From NCBI GenBank assembly GCA_027605045.1, contig JAQFWX010000033.1, forward strand, positions 248,001 to 312,000: 64,000 bases of DNA. The letters are read 5' to 3'. Made by a program: the position numbers and the translations under genes. The notes beneath the pieces are model-generated. The model did not search any database. It was not told the DNA's origin and was given only the letters and a program-made list of their open reading frames with translations. Source of the DNA: Phallus indusiatus (lineage: Eukaryota; Basidiomycota; Agaricomycetes; Phallales; Phallaceae). Shown here one piece after another: positions 1 to 9,495 of the stretch. Positions within the stretch are counted from its first letter, which is position 1. Every line of letters begins with the position of its first letter.

Positions 1-128
1 ATGGAAGTTTTTGGGGGTGAAAAATCAATTTTCTAGACATATCTGAGTCCATTATTACTCATCACCAATCCCAATTTCATGTTTTATGTTCATTACAAGT
101 GTGAATTTTATCTGTCTTGAGGCTAAAC
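1..128. other. Unassigned left edge
   Basis: AT-rich sequence next to the hairpin-rich LTR. I see no coding potential or repeat relationship to the rest of the window. It may be the interior of the element that owns the LTR beginning at 129, because no target duplication separates the two. Confidence 0.3.
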
Positions 129-448
129 TGTAACGTTTCGTTACTTTTTATAGTGTACCGCGAACGGTACACAATTTATATCATGCTGTAGTTTCACACC
201 ACGGATAACAGACCAAGGGTGCTGTATTGTTTATGGTGTAAAACAAAGTGCACATGCTGAATCAGCATGCGCGTAGCTACTACTAATGTACAGTTATTAC
301 ATAATAGCTCGCCGCGTCACGGCGAGCCAGAGGCGTTAAGCGCCTCTATTATTAGAAGTAATAATAGTAATTACTGCAGAGGGCTTCGCCCTCTGCATAT
401 GCCTAAGTGGCAGATACTCAATCCACCGCATGCGGTGGATCCGTTACA
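129..448 (+). repeat. Hairpin-rich LTR, family F, copy 1
   Basis: This 320-bp unit starts TGTAACG and ends CGTTACA. It consists largely of consecutive inverted repeats: 130-144, 155-170 (GTACCG/CGGTAC), 253-269 (CATGCTGA/TCAGCATG), 307-327 (GCTCGCCG/CGGCGAGC), 329-347, 366-375, 376-396 (GCAGAGGGC/GCCCTCTGC) and a perfect 20-bp palindrome at 421-440. The same unit lies inverted at 20333-20652, with the same length. Here the flanks (taaac/agtgt) do not form a target duplication, so this copy may belong to a longer element outside the window or may have been rearranged. The strand given is nominal. Confidence 0.75.
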
Positions 449-499
449 AGTGTCACGACCCTCGTGCCACCCGATCCTAATCCGGACTAGTGTGGCCGC

Positions 500-835
500 G
501 GTTCGGTTTTCAGACCGAACCGAACCGGACCAGACCGAAAATTGAACCGAAAAGAACCGTTCATTTGGTCCGGTTCAGTTTGGTCTTTAAATCGGTTCGG
601 TTTTCGGTTCATGATTTTTTCTTATCCCACCGAACCGAAAAAGACCATCCCAAACCGGTTCACATCATTTCAATGTCTCAGTGTGAACCAGTGTGAACCG
701 GTTCGAACCGGTTCACATGTCTTAGTCTAAACTGGTATATACCAATGACTTATGTGTGACTATCACTCAATCAACCCGGTTCAACAGCTGCTCAGACCGG
801 TTCAAACCAGTTAAATAAGCAAGATGAGATGAGAT
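500..835. repeat. hAT-1 left subterminal repeat array
   Basis: Short motifs of the AACCGGTTC / GAACCGGTT type recur many times, for example around 655-715 and 773-815. They are mirrored at the right end (8095-8400). In hAT elements such arrays are the usual binding sites for transposase; that role is inferred here. Confidence 0.7.
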
Positions 836-855
836 TTATTTGGGAGTTATTTTAA

Positions 856-3800
856 CTAAGTACTAGATTTGATTAAAGGATCACTATCTGCCTCTATATA
901 CTCCTGCTGTCCTTCTTCCTCAACTTCCATTGGTTCGAAAAGATTGGCGTTCTTGTAAGTGTTCTTCAGGATCTGCAATGCCTCGAAGGTATCAGGATGA
1001 AGGCGGTTACGACGGTCGGTCCCAGTAAGTCCTCCGCTGGAAAAACACCGCTCCGACGCAACAGCCGACCCTTGGATTGCCAGATAGTCTCTGGCAACCC
1101 GGGCTAAAGTAGGGTACTCAGCTGAATGACGCTATATATACAACATCAAACTTTGATGAGAAAGTATACTTGTATTACTTACGCCCCACCAGACTAAAAT
1201 GTCCGCGACGTCTGGTTCAGGTGGTGTGTTCAAATAGTCGTCCAACTCAGATCTGTTTCGGTCAACGGAAGCACCACTACTTTGCCGAATGGTTTCTAGC
1301 ATCCAGGCTGATGCAAATCCTCCGGTACTCTTGATGCCCGCCGAGTCCTCTGTCGGAGATGCTGTGAAAAACAGTGAGTTAGTGTAATGTATTTGCTCTG
1401 GTTCAAGGTATAGGCACCTTGTACTGTTGCAAATAAGAGAGCTGTTTAGGGGGAACCTAGTCTAGCAACAAAGGTCTTGTTATTGAGGGTGAGACAGAGC
1501 TTGCTGCTGCTGTTGTAAGACTTGAGCTGGCTGCTACTGATAGTCTTGAGGTAGAGATAGAAAAGAGAAAGAAATAGAAAAGAGAAAGACCAATTTAATT
1601 GGTAAGCACTATGGTGCACTAGTATAGATGATAAGGCAGATTGCTATTTACAAGAGAAATCAGCCCCTATTTATACACTTTGGGGCTGCTACAAATAAAG
1701 CAAAATATTAGTAATTAAAAGATAAGAAATTACTTAGAAAGGAAATTAATTAGTAAAGGTGGAGTAGTAAAAATTATAGTGAAACATTATAGTGAGACAG
1801 AAAAATAAAAGTACCTGGAACTGAGTCATATGACTGTTCCTAGAAAATAAACAAATAGAGATACACAAATACAAGCAAGAGCTCAAAAAAGAATAGTAAA
1901 AAAAACTGACATAATGTGGGCTTTTGTTGTTTATGTGCTGTTTTTGGATTTAGTGGCTGTGCCTTTTGACTTGTTTTTGCTGAGCTGGGTAAAAGTGCCC
2001 TAGATACATGACAGTTAGGCAGATGCTAAGCATTGTTGAACTTACCGGGAACATTTTCCGTTGGCACAACATCACTCTGTTGTTGTCCATATGATTTGAC
2101 CTAGCGTTTGAAGTTAGTTTTGTCGCACAGGTCTTGATAAGTACTTACGACTTGTTCTATGTTTACCTGGGCCCGCGCGATCCACGCAGCATCCCACTTC
2201 TTCTTAATATAGGCCATTTTCATGCTCGGATTGAGAACTGCAAGTGTATAATAAGTCGACAATACCAAAAGAGTAAATCTATAGTAAACGCTTACCATGG
2301 CAGACGAGATTCACTGACGTTTTGTCAGTCAGTTTATAGTATTTTTGAAGGGTCTTTAATCCACGCTGGAGTCCAGGAAGAACGCTTGCGTACTGCGGAT
2401 TGATGGCATATGTCTCCCATTTTGTTTGTATATACTCGAGAATCGGTATGTTGCGCCATACCGTCGGAATTGTCTCGCTAGAGAATGCATTCTGAGCTTC
2501 CGCAGGATCCTGAAAAATTGAGTCACAACAAAGTCTTGTGAGAAGAATGAACACTTACTTGGAGGACTTTAGAAATAAGCTTGAGACGCTCCCATTCCGC
2601 TGACGAAATGACGAACATCGCGTAGGTCCTACCGCCTGTAAGCTTAGGGACTTTGCTTGAGCGGTCAGCATGTTGAAGAAAGAAATCGACGGCCTGTGAA
2701 TTTGACGTCAACAGCTGATGTACTAAGTTTTTATTTAAACTTACGGTCTGAAGGTTGATAAGTCTAGTAAGCAGGTCATACATGGATGACCATCGAGTTC
2801 GAACCCATTTTTTGAGCTGGAGCGGCTTCAAGGTCTTCTTCTCACAGCATTCCTCAAAGAATGCACGTGCCTGCAGTGAGACCCTGATCTAATCCCCAGC
2901 AATTAGATGTTGATCGTTTGCAATGAGAAAACATTGAGACGTACCTGTTTGATAAGAGCCAGAATCTTGCCGAGTAAATCACGGATGTCGAATTCAGTAT
3001 CTTCTGACCCATCTGGCTCTGCATCAAAGGGGGTTTCTTCATCCATAATTAGCCTTTCTTCTTCATCGTCTGTTTCCACATCGTAAAGAGAGGCAAGCTT
3101 GCGTTTGGAACCGCTGAGTTTCTTCTGTACAATGTTGGTTGGGGTCGGGACAACACCTTCAATGAAGGCTCTTGCGGCCAGGTTAAGGACATGAGCAGCA
3201 CAACTGTAACAATGAGACATAGTTCAATTCATATGTACGTATCGCACTTACCGAACTCGCCGATCTTCTATGTCGAAATCCAAGATATCTTCGGCGGCCA
3301 TATTCGGTTTCGTCAGAGATGCCATGACGGCATCATTGACTGAAGCATTGTCAGAGGTGAACCATCCTATCTGAAAATAGAAGTTATTTGATTGTCCGAG
3401 CTTATAATTTAGTCAACTTACCTTGCCCCTTAAGTCAAAGCGATCTATGGCTCGCGTAATTATTCGAGCCAGGTTATCGCCACCATGGTTACCTGCTATG
3501 AAGGAAAACCCAATGACAGTGTTCTCGAGGGTCCACTCCATAGGCTGATTATGGAGGTGCGAGATGTAATGTGCGGTCATGGCGATATATGGATCGCCGG
3601 CCCGACTGGTCCAGGTGTCGAAAGTGAAGGATACCAAGCCTTTAACTTCCTTTAGCAGATGTTAGTATAGACTTTATTAGATAAAAAGCAATAAAAACGA
3701 ACCTTAAAGATAACTTTGAGGTTTTGAACAACCTCCTGCCCCTTTTCGAGGACTTTTTCCCGTAGCTTTGTCCTATGAGGGATTTCGTTTTCACGTGTAT

Positions 3801-4933
3801 TGGGACGTAGGAATTTGATAAGTTCCCGGAACTCAGGTTTATCGATAAGTCTAAAAGCCTATACAAGTAAAAAGATAAGTCAGAACATCAGAATAGAAAT
3901 CGAGTGATGACATCTTTACCTGGTCATCGGATACCACTAACTTGATAATATGTTCCATGAGTCGTTGCGGTGTATAGATGGGGTTCGATTTGACAAATGT
4001 ATCAAGCGTTCTAAGATTGTATGAAGATGAGTTTGACATACAGCGTATACAACCTTAACTTACGCTTGCAGTGGACCACCATTCGCCGTAGCTGGAAGAG
4101 CCCGCTCGTTCGGCTGTATATTGTGCTCTTGACATAGATCCAGGTACTTTGAATAGTGACTCTCTAACCTGTAAGGAATTAGCACAAAGAAAAGATGGTT
4201 TTATTGTAATTGACTTACCGAGAAATATGTGTCCGCAAAGAAGAGTTACCACCTCTATACCAAGTTTGATTTTCGTGCGGATTTTCACTGTGAAGGATTG
4301 AATATACAAAAAATATTAATTACTGACATACGTACATGCAAATTAGGCACACATAGCCTTTTACCCGCTCGCCATTAATGGTCCGAACCTCAGGCTTGAA
4401 AATTAGCCTGATGTCGGCACTACGCTGATGTTTTGAGCGGGTCACCTTATAAGAGAGATGTATCAGTACATGGTCAGTGTTTAAGCATTGGTGACTTACC
4501 TTACGATCAGCTTCACCCAAGGCCTCTAGTCGCTCCAACGTTTGTTGGGGAGTTTCTTCTTGTTCGTCTGAAGAAGAGGCCAGCTCAAGGAAAGCTTCTT
4601 TGGGTTTCGATTTTCTTTGGCCTTTTTGCTTGCGAGAATTCCCGTTGTTTGACTTTGACTTCGCCTTGTCCGCCACTGACTTATTCACAGACGTAGCGTT
4701 AGCATTTGTTTTGGCTCTTGTCCTTCGCGCGATGGAAGTGGGAACTGGACTCTTGGGCTAATAATGCATTTAGGAAGAACAATCATTGCATAATGGAGAG
4801 GACTTACTGAAGTTGCCCGAGCCGCGTTCACTTCGTCCGAAGGTGAGTGTGCCCAATCTATATCTGCGGCATCCTTTAGCTGGCCATCCTCCCCAACAGC
4901 ACAACCTGCTTCTGGAGTACGAGGCTCTGACAT
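856..4933 (-). CDS. hAT transposase (BED zinc finger, RNase H-like core, hATC dimerisation domain)
   Basis: Predicted nuclear enzyme that cuts and pastes hAT-1. It is a multi-exon gene on the minus strand starting MSEPRTPEAGC at 4933 and stopping at 856-858. In order it shows: a basic linker (KSKSNNGNSRKQKGQRKS); a BED finger split by an intron (CLICM, then WYRGGNSSLRTHISR); the first catalytic Asp in FTFDTWTSRAGDPY (about 3610); the second in GWFTSDNASVND; CAAHVLNLAARAF; RTRWSSMYDLL; and the C-terminal dimerisation block (DILVWWG, YPTLARVARDYLAIQGSAV, SERCFSSGG; about 905-1210). I could follow the reading frame through more than ten short introns without finding a disabling stop. One intron, about 1363-2046, is unusually long because a 631-bp solo LTR sits in it. 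Exon junctions were placed by eye. The gene may still be functional. Confidence 0.85.
1383..2013 (-). repeat. Solo LTR, family E, in a transposase intron
   Basis: This 631-bp unit has TG...CA ends and is flanked by a perfect 5-bp duplication GTTAG (1378-1382 and 2014-2018). Read on the minus strand it runs TGTCATGTATC...ACATTACA and contains a TATAAATAGGGGC promoter-like motif, which sets the orientation. It lies wholly inside an intron of the hAT transposase gene, so splicing could remove it. Confidence 0.85.
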
Positions 4934-5175
4934 TGTTGGAAAGAAGTTTCGAAGAGTAAAAAAGAATAATAGAAGGAAGGGAAGGATATGATGACTAGAG
5001 AAAACGGATGCTAGAGTGCAAAAAAGCACAGAACGCTGGAGGGTGATGTTAGTTTTGTGTCCCCGAACGATCTCGAATTTATAAAGACGCACTTGATATT
5101 TATCGCGCCATTTTACAACAGATCTAACAGATCTCGCGAAGGAGGGTTCAGAAAACATGTTTGCGACACGAAGAC

Positions 5176-5564
5176 TGTTAGGGCTACTCAGCTCAGACTA
5201 GAGGGAGGGGATCCTAAGAGATATATATTGGGAAAGTACTAACTACTCACCTAGAGGGAGGGGATCCTAAGAGAACAAGCTTAGGGACCCTCACTCTAGG
5301 TACAGCTACTATATACACAAACGACGACGCGGCGTGCGGCCCTGGCACAGCTAAGTGCCAGGCGCCCAAGCCGAATCTAAGCGACGTGATGTCACGGGCA
5401 TCACGCCGGGTACGAGCGCGACGCGCGAGTAGAAAAGTGAAATAGAGACAGAACAAGGGAACGGAAAGTAAAAGTAACATATGGGAATGATAATTAAAGT
5501 AGAAACGAAATGATGCCGATGATAATAATAAGAAAATGAGAGACGGCGGTAGCGTACCCTGACA
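5176..5564 (-). repeat. Solo LTR, Gypsy type 1
   Basis: This 389-bp LTR matches the 3' LTR of G1 (13448-13844) in inverted orientation. It starts (minus strand) TGTCAGGGTACGC and ends GCCCTAACA. A perfect 5-bp duplication AAGAC flanks it (5171-5175 and 5565-5569), so it is a clean solo LTR. It sits about 240 bp upstream of the hAT transposase start, in the divergent promoter region of hAT-1. Confidence 0.9.
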
Positions 5565-5569
5565 AAGAC

Positions 5570-7029
5570 CACGGCGGCGGAAGACAACGCGGAGGGTTAA
5601 CTAGGTTGACTAATCAGAAAAGCGTGACACGAAGAAAATTCCCATATATTCCCATTCATTTGTCGCGTGAACCGAACAAATGCTCTCATCTCAAAATATG
5701 TCGTATAAGTCAATAAGTAAGTTTTTTTGCCCAATCTTCGGAATATGGATCTGAGCTGAACTGCGGAAATAAAAATGCCTGATTGATCCCAAAAATTTCT
5801 ACCAATCAAAAAGGCCGCTATGCACTTATACTAGCCGCACTTGGAAAAAGTCCCAAAAATTCGCGTTAAATGCCCAAAACGTCTCGGCAGCAACAAATAA
5901 ATTCGTGTAGTGTTTCACAAAGGATGCAAAACTTGCGCTCATTCATGTAAATCTGCCCGTGTTTTTTAATTTAATTTTTATAATAGATATATTATATTTT
6001 ATGTTTAATGTTTAATTACAAGTCATAATACGAGCGAAAAAAACTGGCTAAACTTCAAGCCCTTGTAGGAAGATAACTCTCTGAAGCGGTCTTGGAAAAA
6101 ACTACACTAAGTACTAAGGTTACACGTTCAAAATGATGGAGAAGTACTGTTGGGTTTGGTATTCTTTGATAGCGGCGAAAACAGAACGAGTTAGGTTTGG
6201 TATTTCTTGATAGCGGCGACCACAGAGCGAAGGACATGGACCGGTATATAGAAAAGCGCGCATTTGGAGTGAGACAATGTTGAGATGATGTTGAGAAATG
6301 AGACGAGGATGGTGATGACGAAATGAGCGAATCCTCAAGACACAAATCAGAGATGGTAACACTGGCACTGGTTGTATGGAAGCGGGTAAACGTAAGGGTC
6401 GAAGAGAGAAGAAATCTGAGACAAAGAGCACAGGGACTTGAGGGCATAAAACGGTAAAATGAAGACCAGATATTGAGCAGCGAAGCAGTAGGTGCGAATG
6501 CGACTATAGATCTTCCTTGATCATTGATACAGTTGAAGTTGGCGAAGAAGAAAGACGGTGTCGTGCGTTTCTTAAAATCGTTGAACGTGCATCTTTCGGT
6601 TCCTAAAGTTTTCGTGTTAAGTTTGGTATTTCTTGATAGCGGTGAATTTGCATACCGTCAATGAACTGTTTAGAAATTCCACCACGATTGCTTTAAGAGT
6701 TCGCTTTGGACTATGTCCGTTCGTGTATTGTCGATCCGTCATTTGATTGAGATAAAGCCTGTCGAAATATGTGAAATCGTCTGCTTGGAAAATTGTAAGC
6801 CATCAACATACTGTAGTAACTAATAACTATCAACCCCGAGGAGCAAATGACACTTGGAAATGCTGGTGGCGGGAAACGTCTCTAAATCAAGTTGCTATAA
6901 CTAGATTCAATCTCCGCTTCCAATCAGACGTTGGTGACAGTGACATGTGACATTGACAGTACAACTCGTTTCCTCCGCACGGCTTGTTTTTTTTGTTGAA
7001 GTCTTTTTCTCCTGTGTCTTGGATGTGAG
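5570..7029. other. hAT-1 interior between its two divergent genes
   Basis: I find no convincing gene; the open frames here lack recognisable domains. The stretch contains three near-identical 24-bp direct repeats of the form TTTGGTATTTCTTGATAGCGG (6155-6178, 6196-6219, 6622-6645). Because it separates the start regions of the two divergent hAT-1 genes, it may hold regulatory sequence; that is inference. Confidence 0.4.
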
Positions 7030-8075
7030 ATGGGTGGGCCGCGGGCTAAAAATGATGAAGAACGACGACAACGACTTCTTGAGGCGAAAAGGAGATCTTA
7101 CCGACGGTACGTAGTTAAATATGGCATCCGAGCAGCGTATTGTAGGTTAACCTATAGGCTCTAGCAGTCTTGCTCGCAAAAGACAAATGGCGGTTATAGC
7201 CAGTCATCAGGATTTGCAAGAGTAAGTTCCGTTAATACTAAAATTAAATAAACGTCTCGTACTAATCGTCGTCTCAGGGAGTCAGAAGCCGTCACAGAAC
7301 TATGGGATATAAATCAATCTGTCGCACCGTAAGTCATGCATTTTTTGAGCCATCTGTTGCTTTATTATAGTTTTTCTAGTTCCACACCTGATGCACTGAC
7401 TACTCGGGCTGAAGAACTCCCCCACGTCCCATCTTTTTTCTCGCTACTCGGGACCTCGCGCAGATCACAATCGCCCTCCCTATCTGATGACAACGGTGAT
7501 GACGACTGTGGCTCGGAATACCAGCTTTCGGACGCTGGGACCTCAACATCATCCACCATCGCTAGTGTTTCGGATGCTGAACCTGAAAAAACGACCCGCT
7601 CTCAATTCCTGCAACTTGGGAATATGAGACTATTCAGGACGAGGCAAGTTTCATCGAGCGGTTGCATACATACTACAACGAGATTGACGGATTGCTGGAG
7701 ATGGATGCTGGACCGTTAAGTTGGATACTGAAGGGCAAAGAGGCTGAAATACCTGGGGCATGGGGTGCTGTTGAGGCACGGAAAGCAGTAGCCTGCCAGG
7801 TTGCAATGCTGGAGCACATGTTTCAAAGAGTTGGCGTACGGGGGTGGGATAGGACGATAAGGCAAATGGCTACCACCTTGACAGCAGAGTATCGTCGCAG
7901 TGCTGCTCTGGCCTACGTACACAACAGGCAAGCACAGCATCTGAGGGCCGGTTTGGACTCGGGTGAAGTAGAACGTCACCTAGCGGCGTTTAAAGAATGG
8001 TGGATTGCTGCATTACCAGAGTTACATGTATATAGATACAGAAAAGACCACTTTGTACAAGCCACTAACTTGTAA
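7030..8075 (+). CDS. Second hAT-1 gene, unknown family, probably frameshifted
   Basis: Starts MGGPRAKNDEERRQRLL, a basic, Arg/Lys-rich opening. Three short introns fit well (donors near 7107, 7220 and 7330). The middle is Ser/Asp-rich (about 7380-7600). It is followed by an alpha-helical-looking segment (about 7660-8040) with ERLHTYYNEIDGLLEMDAG, a Trp-rich patch AFKEWWIAALPEL and no known catalytic motif. Between about 7585 and 7625 the reading frame must change to join the two halves, so there is either an unrecognised intron or a frameshift. It runs toward the right end of hAT-1, divergent from the transposase. The family is not recognised. An accessory DNA-binding protein or captured host gene are both possible. 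Confidence 0.45.
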
Positions 8076-8094
8076 AATCATACAGTATTTTGTA

Positions 8095-8409
8095 TGTGCG
8101 AACCGGCTTGAACCGGTTTGCAAAATGTTGCATCCATCTTGACAATGAAATTTTATTTCCTCATTTAAACCGGTTCGAACCAATTGTCTTGCATGAGTAA
8201 ACAGGCTCGAACCGGTTCGCACAGTGAAATTTTGTTTGCTCATTCGAACCGGTTCAAACCAGAACCTGAACCGATGTGAACCGAACCGGACCGAGACCAA
8301 TTGTATCGGTTTCGGTTCATCAAAATGTCCCGAACCGAACCGACGGTTCGGTTTTTGGTTCGGCAAAAACTGTCAAAAAACCGGACCGAACCGAACCGCG
8401 GCCACACTA
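8095..8409. repeat. hAT-1 right subterminal repeats and terminal inverted repeat
   Basis: Repeated GAACCGGTTCGAACC-type motifs mirror the left array, ending in the terminal inverted repeat at about 8389-8409 (...CCGCGGCCACACTA). The open frame of the adjacent G1 gag runs back into this array, so a start codon at 8224 would be chimeric. Confidence 0.75.
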
Positions 8410-9495
8410 CCTGAGCATCAAGCAAGTTCGCGTTCTTCCCGAAACACTCGACCTGCTGTACCTCCTTCGTTCGACGGAGATCGCTCCAAAGGACGTGCCT
8501 TCTGGAACACCGTCGAGTTTTACATGAGTATATGCAGTCGCGACTTCGAGACTGATGAACTCAAGATCGGTTGGGCAATGTCGTACATGAACGAAGGCCG
8601 CGCCCTCGCTTTCAGTGAGTCTATGTTGAAAAGATACCAAAGAGGAGAAAAGCCTTTCGCCGACTGGAACGCCTTTCGAGAACGATTCAAAACGGATTTC
8701 TTTCCACAATCCGAGCAGGAGGATGCCATCAACACCCTCTATTCCAACCGCTACATCCAAGGCAACAGAACTGTAGAAGAGTATGTGGACGCCTTCCGCG
8801 TGCTCATCGAGCACGCTGGCTTTACGGAGGGACTCGCCATTAACACGTACTTTCGTAACGGTTTAGACCCGGCAATTGCCTCTCTGGTAGCGACGATGAA
8901 AGACCGACCCGCGCTTCACGACTATGAGGGCTGGATCAGGCAAGCACGCATGTTTGACATGGACAGACGTTCCAACGAGGCATTCACCGCTGCTCGCCGT
9001 CGACTCGTGGGCTCTGGAACGACTCAGACAAATCCCGCGACGGTCCCCATTAATCGATCTCGTCCCAACCCCTTCCCGTCGTATCAGACCCTCCAGACCC
9101 AGAGGAGGCCCCTTGTCCCTTCCTATCAGGCTCCTGCCTACCCACCTCCCAGGCCTATACCCCAGGTCATGCCCGCACCGCCCCCTAGACCCGCGGCTTC
9201 TGCTCCTACACCCCAGGTCAGGCATGATCCGATGGACGTTGACGCTGCTCGTCGACGCTTAGGCCCAGAATCGACCAGGTGCCGTCGCTGTGGAGCAGCA
9301 GGCCACTGGGCTCGCGAATGCCCTCGCGCGTATGACATTCGGTATCTCCAGCCAGACGAGTTAGACGACAGTATCGTACAGTTACTGGCCCAGAAAGACG
9401 CGTTAGAAGCCCAGGCGCGTGGCGACCCTGCTCTGACAGAAGGTGAAACTGTAGCTGCAACAGAGGTAGAGGATTTTCAAAACGGCGACGAGTGA
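8224..9495 (+). CDS. G1 Gag (5'-truncated; chimeric start)
   Basis: Structural protein of the retrotransposon particle. Homology to the full-length G3 Gag (21227-22465) begins at about 8413 (SSRNTRPAVP), corresponding to about residue 57 of that protein. Codons upstream of that come from the hAT-1 subterminal repeats, so the ATG at 8224 is not native. A retrotransposon Gag domain follows (GRAFWNTVEFYMS; ADWNAFRERFKTDFFP; NRTVEEYVDAFRVL), then a Pro-rich linker and one CCHC zinc knuckle (CRRCGAAGHWAREC) near 9280-9320 for RNA binding. It ends VEDFQNGDE at a TGA that overlaps pol in the -1 frame. Confidence 0.85.
   Translation: MKFCLLIRTGSNQNLNRCEPNRTETNCIGFGSSKCPEPNRRFGFWFGKNCQKTGPNRTAATLPEHQASSRSSRNTRPAVPPSFDGDRSKGRAFWNTVEFYMSICSRDFETDELKIGWAMSYMNEGRALAFSESMLKRYQRGEKPFADWNAFRERFKTDFFPQSEQEDAINTLYSNRYIQGNRTVEEYVDAFRVLIEHAGFTEGLAINTYFRNGLDPAIASLVATMKDRPALHDYEGWIRQARMFDMDRRSNEAFTAARRRLVGSGTTQTNPATVPINRSRPNPFPSYQTLQTQRRPLVPSYQAPAYPPPRPIPQVMPAPPPRPAASAPTPQVRHDPMDVDAARRRLGPESTRCRRCGAAGHWARECPRAYDIRYLQPDELDDSIVQLLAQKDALEAQARGDPALTEGETVAATEVEDFQNGDE

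Larger units (their letters stand above)
488..8409. mobile_element. Autonomous hAT transposon (hAT-1)
   Basis: The ends are perfect inverted repeats of about 21 bp beginning TAGTGTGGCCGCGG, which fits the hAT terminal pattern YARNG. Both ends carry dense AACCGGTTCGAACCGGTT-type subterminal repeats (about 500-830 and 8095-8400). Inside are a spliced BED-finger/hATC transposase on the minus strand (856-4933) and a second gene on the plus strand (7030-8075). Two solo LTRs are nested inside (1383-2013 and 5176-5564). The flanking 8-mers atccggac and cctgagca do not match, so the expected 8-bp target duplication is absent. Either one flank was replaced by recombination, or the two ends now sit next to different older elements: an unidentified fragment on the left and G1 gag on the right. 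Confidence 0.85.

Noticed and set aside
129..448. Hairpin chain as a MITE with 3-bp duplication, a CRISPR array or mitochondrial-type GC clusters
   Set aside because: The stems differ in sequence, so it is not CRISPR. Copy 2 has TG...CA ends with a perfect 5-bp duplication (GAATC), which fits a solo LTR better than a MITE, and the unit is inserted in a nuclear Gypsy element.
267..545. 92-codon open frame through the left hairpin LTR
   Set aside because: It reads through palindromes and into the hAT terminus. The same frame exists at copy 2 only because it is also open there; no protein features.
5176..5564. 5' LTR of Gypsy G1
   Set aside because: It has the right sequence but is inverted relative to G1 and has its own perfect AAGAC duplication inside hAT-1, so it is an independent solo LTR.
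6055..6447. Overlapping Ser/Phe-rich minus-strand frames (130 and 103 codons)
   Set aside because: Two different frames of the same low-complexity stretch are open at once, which indicates composition rather than coding.
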